Shown: positions 30,874-35,588 of the stretch, in pieces
Layout: each line of letters opens with the position of its first letter
Position numbering within the stretch: the first letter of the stretch is position 1
Source: a virus
Virus record (IMG/VR): IMGVR_UViG_3300043465_002728
Span: 1-35,588 of that record
Length of the DNA stretch: 35,588 nucleotides
Reading direction: 5' to 3' (one strand)
Program-made: the position numbers and the translations under genes
The notes under the pieces: model-generated
Told to the model about the DNA's origin: nothing
Database searches by the model: none
Seen by the model: only the letters and a program-made list of their open reading frames with translations

Positions 30874-32365
30874 TATTAAGCACCAGCTTGATGCTTTTAT
30901 TAAGGCTGCCTCTGCAGCGATTGTCGAAGACTCCAAAGATTATTTTATATCGGATGTACTCGGCCGCATTGAGACTGCCTATGGTCGTACAAAAGATGCC
31001 AGCCTGCATGCGCTTCACAACATCGTGAAGTCGCACAAGGACAGCGTAATCATCAGCCGCGCCGAACTGCGCAGCGGTTGGGAGCGCGTTGCTAGCCTTG
31101 GGCGTGCAGATGTGGTTCGCGACGAGATCGGCGACCTCCTGGGTGCCGCTGCTCCGGACACTGGTGTTGTGCGCAGCTCGGAAAAGACCGCAATGAATGC
31201 AGGTGGCGCTGCCATTGATATCTCGGTTGACGAGTCTGCCAAGTACGCAGCGCTATTTGGTGAGCACGTCGCCACCCGCTCTATCCGCAGTGGTGCCGAT
31301 GCAGTGTCTGCCGAAATTCGCGACTATGGTCTTGACGCCAAGCTTACGCTGGCTGCCCAGGATTCGCGCTTTGCTGTATTCGCAGCAGAGCTAAGCGATG
31401 GCAAGCGCACCGCCAGTGCACTGATTCCTGTTGAAGTAAAAAACGGCAACGTCCTGCTCCCGTCGGTATTCTTCGGCTCCACCTTTTCTGAATTTAATGC
31501 AGACAATCTCAACAAGTGGGCATCCGCTGGTGGTGCCGCATCGGTATCTGCCGTAGGCCTTCTGGATCATTTGAATAATCTTGCTGGTCCAGCGCTGGTC
31601 GAGGCCGGCAAGGCAGAGTGGGACGCCGGGATTGGCATTGCTGGCGGTACAGGCGTTGACCTTGGCCAGGCCGCTTCGCCTGTCCTAGCTAACGCAGAAG
31701 TTCCGGCCGAGCTCACTGCGGCTGCCCGTGATCTGGGTGGCACTGATTTCGAGCAGATCTTTAAAGAGGCTACTGTCAAGTGCGGCCAGGAGAAGCTTGC
31801 ATCTGCTCGCCAGATGCTCGCCAATGAGCTGCGCTTTGCAAACGTTCGCCATGATAAGATTGTAGTCGACAGCGAGCTGGAGAACGGCATTCGCCTTGGC
31901 ACGCATGTCCGCACGGCTGCTGGCAAACAGTACATAACCGTCCCAGTAGAATTTGATGGCAAGAGCGTACTGCTCCCCGGCTTCTTCCAGGCCGGCAACC
32001 GCGTACTTGAATTCTCGGATCACGCTCTGCACTCTGTTGCAGCAGATGGCGAGACGTCATTCCGGTCAATTGCAAGCAGCATGCGCACTGCTTCATTCTC
32101 TGACCTCTACAAAGTAGTCATCAAGAATGCTCAGTTTGGCAACCTAGCTGGTGCCGAAGAGGCGATGGCAGTTATCCTAGAAGAACATGGTGAAGAGCTC
32201 CATCGTCAGGCATTCCAGGATATGATCTCTGTCATTCAGAAGAGCGCCACCATGGAGCGTAACGATTTCGACAAGTACGCAGCAGACCTGGCCGACGGCG
32301 GCAGCGAGACGGCTAATTATGTCTCTAACAAGGTAAACCTGGCCATGTTTGGCCTTCTGGATTGA
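30866..32365 (+). CDS. Probable structural protein with an internal duplication (499 aa)
   Basis: Not recognised, but composition (Ala/Ser-rich, few Cys) and context suggest a virion protein. Residues about 150-222 and 320-392 are related: LIPVEVKNGNVLLPSVFF in the first matches TVPVEFDGKSVLLPGFFQ in the second, each preceded by strands and followed by an F-rich turn. The remainder is helical, including an N-terminal segment (KHQLDAFIKAASAAIVED) and a helical C-terminal region from about residue 400. AGGGGA lies seven bases upstream of the ATG. The gene ends in TTGA next to the following gene. Confidence 0.82.
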   Translation: MSDIKHQLDAFIKAASAAIVEDSKDYFISDVLGRIETAYGRTKDASLHALHNIVKSHKDSVIISRAELRSGWERVASLGRADVVRDEIGDLLGAAAPDTGVVRSSEKTAMNAGGAAIDISVDESAKYAALFGEHVATRSIRSGADAVSAEIRDYGLDAKLTLAAQDSRFAVFAAELSDGKRTASALIPVEVKNGNVLLPSVFFGSTFSEFNADNLNKWASAGGAASVSAVGLLDHLNNLAGPALVEAGKAEWDAGIGIAGGTGVDLGQAASPVLANAEVPAELTAAARDLGGTDFEQIFKEATVKCGQEKLASARQMLANELRFANVRHDKIVVDSELENGIRLGTHVRTAAGKQYITVPVEFDGKSVLLPGFFQAGNRVLEFSDHALHSVAADGETSFRSIASSMRTASFSDLYKVVIKNAQFGNLAGAEEAMAVILEEHGEELHRQAFQDMISVIQKSATMERNDFDKYAADLADGGSETANYVSNKVNLAMFGLLD

Positions 32366-32367
32366 TT

Positions 32368-32892
32368 ATGCTTAAAATCGCAAGTATAGAAAAAGAAATC
32401 ACAGAACTAGATGGTGCTGGTAGCGACGAGAAAACTCGTGCTGCCGCAGCTCTTGATTTTGCAGCATACGATACGGATGATCTGCGTCGCGTAGCTGCAC
32501 TTGTAGTGGGCTTTGCCGATGCATTTGACGCAGACGGCCACAAGACTGCTGCAGATGCACTTGATCGCGTTCTGAATAAGTTCGCTGCCTCGCCAGAAGC
32601 ATTCTGGGATCCGCCAAAGCGCCGTCCTATGGACCTGGTGCCGCCAGTACGCTCTTCCCTGGGGGACATTGGACACAGTCTCAGTACGAGACACTCGCCC
32701 GATCTTCCTGGTGTCCAGCTCGTACGCGTTTCAGATGGCGTATACCGCGATCCAGTAACCAACAAGACATATGACTTTCATCGTGGCTTTGTGCTGGATG
32801 ACGGCACAAAATACGTCGGAGGCTCTGTATCGGCCCAGACGCCGGCCGGAAACGAGAAGTTTAGGCCACTGAAGCAGCAAATAGACTACTGA
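32368..32892 (+). CDS. Protein with ADAFDADGHKTAADALD-type helical motif, unknown function
   Basis: Not recognised; 174 residues. I chose the ATG at 32368; a TTG at 32362 overlapping the previous stop as TTGA is an alternative. The first 75 residues are helical and contain VVGFADAFDADGHKTAADAL, the same kind of hairpin as in the 29094 protein. The second half is a small strand-rich segment with many Asp/Gly turns (VSDGVYRDPVTNKTYDF, then FVLDDGTKYVGG). A minor virion protein is the likeliest role, from context only. Confidence 0.75.
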   Translation: MLKIASIEKEITELDGAGSDEKTRAAAALDFAAYDTDDLRRVAALVVGFADAFDADGHKTAADALDRVLNKFAASPEAFWDPPKRRPMDLVPPVRSSLGDIGHSLSTRHSPDLPGVQLVRVSDGVYRDPVTNKTYDFHRGFVLDDGTKYVGGSVSAQTPAGNEKFRPLKQQIDY

Positions 32893-32898
32893 CTTCAG

Positions 32899-32925
32899 AG
32901 GGGCTCTTAAACGGGCCCCTAATTA
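32899..32925 (+). terminator. Possible terminator or hairpin
   Basis: AGGGGC (32899-32904) pairs with GCCCCT (32915-32920). The downstream sequence is A/T-rich (AATTATTTG) but lacks a clean T-run. It starts seven bases after the preceding stop. Confidence 0.45.
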
Positions 32926-32940
32926 TTTGTAATTAGCTTT

Positions 32941-33645
32941 ATGGCAACAAAAAACAAAGTACTGTCTCATATCGACCGAGATATAATTATCAAGATGCTT
33001 TCTGATGGCGAAAGTCCACAGAAAGTTGCCGAGTTTCTACAGACAAAGTATCCTGGGAAACACAATGCACATCTAAATATTCATTGGCGAACAATCCACG
33101 ACTTCCGTGATCGCTTCATGCCTTCTGGCAAACTAAGCAAAATTGCTATACAGGAGTCAGAGGTTCCGCGCTGGGCAAAAGAGAACGCGGATATAAAAGC
33201 CGAGCTAATGAAGAGCTCTGCGTACCAGAATGCAATAGCGAAGCTGGCCGAGGAAGAGATTAGCGTAAAAAAAGAATTGGTTCAGTTGCTTACTCTTGTC
33301 AAAGGCCGTATGGAGTTCTACTACAACGAGCTGGCAGTGAATAATAAGATGGATGAGCGCAATGAGAAAGTGCTGCTAGAGCAGATGAAACTGCTGCTGT
33401 CCATACTCAGTCAACATGATAAAGCAGAGACGACGGCTGCTGCGGCTGCAACAGAAGTCAACGTTAGCATTAATATCGTAAAAGATCATGCACTTATAAT
33501 AAGAGAAGCAGTGCGCGATACGCTAGACAGCGTAGACCCAAACCTCGCGATAGAGTTTATGGAGCGCCTTAATCTTAAAATGAAGGAGCTTGAGTATACG
33601 GAAACTACAGGTATTATTCCTATAGGCGGGAGAATAAATGTTTGA
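32941..33645 (+). CDS. HTH and coiled-coil protein, possible small terminase
   Basis: Unknown; the small terminase role is a weak inference. The first 60 residues contain a helix-turn-helix-like segment (IIKMLSDGESPQKVAEFLQ and a second helix with WRTIHDFRDRF). A long charged coiled-coil (about residues 75-160) and a short helical C-terminus follow. DNA-binding HTH plus oligomerising coil is the general layout of phage small terminases, and the gene lies among virion genes, but no large terminase is in the window. The ATG has no Shine-Dalgarno site and follows a hairpin by 20 bases. The end overlaps the next gene as ATGTTTGA. Confidence 0.7.
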   Translation: MATKNKVLSHIDRDIIIKMLSDGESPQKVAEFLQTKYPGKHNAHLNIHWRTIHDFRDRFMPSGKLSKIAIQESEVPRWAKENADIKAELMKSSAYQNAIAKLAEEEISVKKELVQLLTLVKGRMEFYYNELAVNNKMDERNEKVLLEQMKLLLSILSQHDKAETTAAAAATEVNVSINIVKDHALIIREAVRDTLDSVDPNLAIEFMERLNLKMKELEYTETTGIIPIGGRINV

Positions 33646-34996
33646 CTATTCCGATCCAAAGCTAGATGGCGAGATGCTCCAGATCCTGGAGCGTATAGCT
33701 GCGCGTGCAGCTGGCAGTGGCGTAAATCCAAATGACCTAGTAAAGTATCTTTTCTTAGAGAGGATTGTACACGATGGACTGCGGCACATTGGACTGCATT
33801 TCTCCGATGCAGAACGAAGACCTCTGATTATGCACCTAATGCGGTGCGACGTGGATGATCTAAAAGGTATAGCAGATGAGATGGTCTCTGTGCTCAAGGG
33901 CATGAGTGATAAGAATATCACTTACAGCTTTAAGTTAGGAGACAGGATCAAGAAGGCTTATCCAGTACGGGTAGATACAGCTGTATATACGGGTATAAAT
34001 AAAGATTTCCCGGGTCTGGCGTCGCGGGCCGCAAACTTAATATCTTCGGGCCTATTAGAACCAGACGCAATTCGTAGAACAATCTCTCACCTCCCAGTGA
34101 GCGACCGACTTGACTTCTTGACCTGGTATGGATTAAAGTACAAGTCAGGAAAAAATATTTCTTACTTGGCTGCCCAGGAGGACGTCTTGATCAAAAAAGT
34201 TGCTAATGGGGACGATCAGTTTCCTAGCTATATCTACGAGTTTGAGCGCCGAAACAAGCCTGCTGCAGAGGTTCCGGTTTCGGTAAGCTTTGCAAAAGAT
34301 TCTGACGCAGATCCAATGTCTGCCGCTGAGTTTAAAAAGATGCGGGAGAAGATGGTCGGCAGGACATTTGCCATTGACAAACTTCTGGAGAAATACCGTC
34401 ACCTTCTCAAGGAAGAGCAGTTTGATGCGGTAGAAGATAGCCTTAATGCGCTGCGCAAAAACATCCGCAGACTAAAGGTTGCTACACTTAGTGACGCAAT
34501 AGAAAAAACTGCATTCATGGCAGAGCAAAACGACTGGTTCGAGGGAGCAGATCTTATTCGCCGCCTGGCAGCTAGTGATGAGCAATTCGTAAAGATTGCA
34601 AATCTAATATCACGTCCAGAGGACTTGGGCAAGGTATTGAAGTCTCTTGATGAAATCTCCGGCTTCCTGCGTCAGCGCGCCATAATAAGAGAGCTGTCGG
34701 CGCGTGATATCGATATCTTTAATCTTGGATTTGGCCATATGCCCGAGATTGGCGACGCAGCGGCAAAGCTAATGGAGGCATTTAATGGCGCTGCAAATAA
34801 AATAGACGATCTTGTTAGCAAGCTTCGCGCAGAGCTCCAGCAGCAGACCGCTCCGAAGATGGCTCCGGAAGTGGTTAAAACGCTCGTCAAGCCCCAGGAC
34901 CTGCCCCTTGTCAAGGCTCTTGAGCCAGGCGTCGCTCCTGCGCAACCAGAGCCATCTGGCGAATTAGCTCCTCTGCCCAAGAAGCCTCTTCTATGA
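33638..34996 (+). CDS. Helical structural-type protein, unknown function (452 aa)
   Basis: Not recognised. ATG with GGGAG six bases upstream, overlapping the previous gene by eight bases. The sequence is almost entirely helical. A segment near residue 75 (DVDDLKGIADEMVSVLKGMS) resembles a segment near the N-terminus of the giant protein at 480, and residues about 285-325 (DAIEKTAFMAEQNDWFEGAD) resemble the helical hairpins of the 29094 and 32368 proteins. It ends in a Pro-rich linker. A portal- or scaffold-like role cannot be supported from sequence alone. It overlaps the CCA-adding gene as ATGA. Confidence 0.78.
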   Translation: MFDYSDPKLDGEMLQILERIAARAAGSGVNPNDLVKYLFLERIVHDGLRHIGLHFSDAERRPLIMHLMRCDVDDLKGIADEMVSVLKGMSDKNITYSFKLGDRIKKAYPVRVDTAVYTGINKDFPGLASRAANLISSGLLEPDAIRRTISHLPVSDRLDFLTWYGLKYKSGKNISYLAAQEDVLIKKVANGDDQFPSYIYEFERRNKPAAEVPVSVSFAKDSDADPMSAAEFKKMREKMVGRTFAIDKLLEKYRHLLKEEQFDAVEDSLNALRKNIRRLKVATLSDAIEKTAFMAEQNDWFEGADLIRRLAASDEQFVKIANLISRPEDLGKVLKSLDEISGFLRQRAIIRELSARDIDIFNLGFGHMPEIGDAAAKLMEAFNGAANKIDDLVSKLRAELQQQTAPKMAPEVVKTLVKPQDLPLVKALEPGVAPAQPEPSGELAPLPKKPLL

Positions 34997-35588
34997 AAAC
35001 CGTAGCGCATCTTATGAAAAAAGTTGCCGATATAGCTCGCATGTGCGGACTACCGCGGCCTTTTATCGTTGGAGGCGCAGTTCGCAATATGATATCTGGG
35101 ACGGACCCTGCGGACTATGACATAACTTGTGGCTCTGAGCATAATCTACGCCTTGCAGACGAAGTCGCCAAACACTTTGGCGTACCGGTTTATGAAACCG
35201 GGGTCGGCGCCAAGAAAATGGTTATAGATGGTGTAGAGCTGGACTTCAGTCCTCATGTCATCTATCATCACAGCGAGAAAGGTCCTTTTGAATCAGAGAC
35301 CTATAGCCGCGATTTCACCATAAATACCATGATGGTGGCATGCGACAATGGTGAATTCGTAGACCTATGTGGCGGGCTACAGGATCTAGAGAGCAGGATC
35401 ATAAGATGTCCAGTCAGTCCTCAGGTAACTTTCAAGGACCCGGCCCGACTACTCAGGCTGCTGCGCCATATCGCAGACGGCCTAAGCCCTGATTCAGAAA
35501 CAGAGGCGGAAGCATGCGCTCAATTTCACAATGTGGCGAAGCTGCATCACCGGCATGCGGGCAAGATGATAAATGATGCTATTCGCAA
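34993..35588 (+). CDS. CCA-adding enzyme / poly(A) polymerase, cut by right edge
   Basis: Class II nucleotidyltransferase that adds CCA to tRNA 3' ends, or A residues to RNA. The visible 198 residues hold the family motifs: FIVGGAVRN, catalytic D41 and D43 (ADYDIT), D84 (VELDF), SRDFTINTMM with R106 and D107, VDLCGGLQDLESRIIR and FKDPARLLRLLR. The start is the ATG overlapping the previous stop as ATGA. The reading frame is intact to the window edge, so the gene is partial. Huge phages often carry tRNA genes and such enzymes; none of their tRNA genes is in this window. CCA-adding and poly(A) activities cannot be told apart from this N-terminal part. Confidence 0.9.
   Translation, partial: MKTVAHLMKKVADIARMCGLPRPFIVGGAVRNMISGTDPADYDITCGSEHNLRLADEVAKHFGVPVYETGVGAKKMVIDGVELDFSPHVIYHHSEKGPFESETYSRDFTINTMMVACDNGEFVDLCGGLQDLESRIIRCPVSPQVTFKDPARLLRLLRHIADGLSPDSETEAEACAQFHNVAKLHHRHAGKMINDAIR

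Noticed and set aside
1-35588. CRISPR array, insertion sequence or integrase/attachment site
   Set aside because: No spaced direct repeats, transposase or integrase motifs, or terminal inverted repeats were seen on reading the window.

Overview
The window looks like part of the genome of a large tailed bacteriophage (jumbo or huge phage class), probably seen in a metagenome. Phage-type proteins dominate: a gp32-like single-strand DNA binding protein, a RecA/UvsX-like recombinase, a RuvC-like nuclease, a stripped-down primase, a virion-type lysozyme and a LamG/cadherin-like fibre or adhesin. Genes are packed with overlaps of 1 to 8 bases (ATGA, TTGA, GTGA, ATGAGTGA), and no ribosomal, tRNA or ordinary housekeeping operon is present. 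Cellular-type genes (trigger factor, DnaJ, DnaE, thioredoxin, lysine 2,3-aminomutase, CCA-adding enzyme) are mixed in, as is usual for very large phages. The host cannot be named from this sequence. The phage assignment is an inference: neither the large terminase nor a major capsid protein lies in the window.

Layout. 1-8.6 kb: a zinc-ribbon/HTH protein cut by the left edge, then a giant 2696-residue helical protein of unknown function, ended by a strong terminator. 8.6-23.2 kb, all plus strand: a replication, recombination and chaperone block with trigger factor, DNA polymerase III alpha with an extra zinc motif, several small zinc-ribbon proteins, a possible recombination mediator, an SSB behind a structured leader, RuvC-like nuclease, DnaJ, RecA/UvsX, a DnaG-type primase core without its zinc domain, thioredoxin, a caspase-like His/Cys protein and a lipoprotein serine protease. 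23.2-27.0 kb, minus strand: lysine 2,3-aminomutase and a protein with three 90-residue cadherin-like repeats and two LamG domains. 27.1-28.1 kb, plus: a Nudix hydrolase and a sigma-region-4-like HTH protein that probably starts at ATT. 28.2-29.4 kb, minus: two small genes and a decayed duplicate of one of them. 29.5-35.6 kb, plus: probable virion genes (lysozyme-domain protein, several helical structural-type proteins, a possible small terminase) and a CCA-adding enzyme/poly(A) polymerase cut by the right edge.

How the genes work together. DnaE, primase, SSB, RecA, the possible UvsY-like protein and the RuvC-like nuclease would form a phage-owned replication-recombination set. No helicase, clamp, clamp loader or separate proofreading exonuclease lies in the window. 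Trigger factor and DnaJ suggest phage control of protein folding, perhaps for its very large virion proteins. The two HTH proteins and the TATAAAATG-type motifs hint at phage-specified transcription.

No stretch above 300 bases lacks a gene. The largest gaps are 27557-27706, 26991-27139, 15746-15865 and 28142-28260. They hold terminators, a palindrome, promoter-like motifs and an RNA leader, annotated below.
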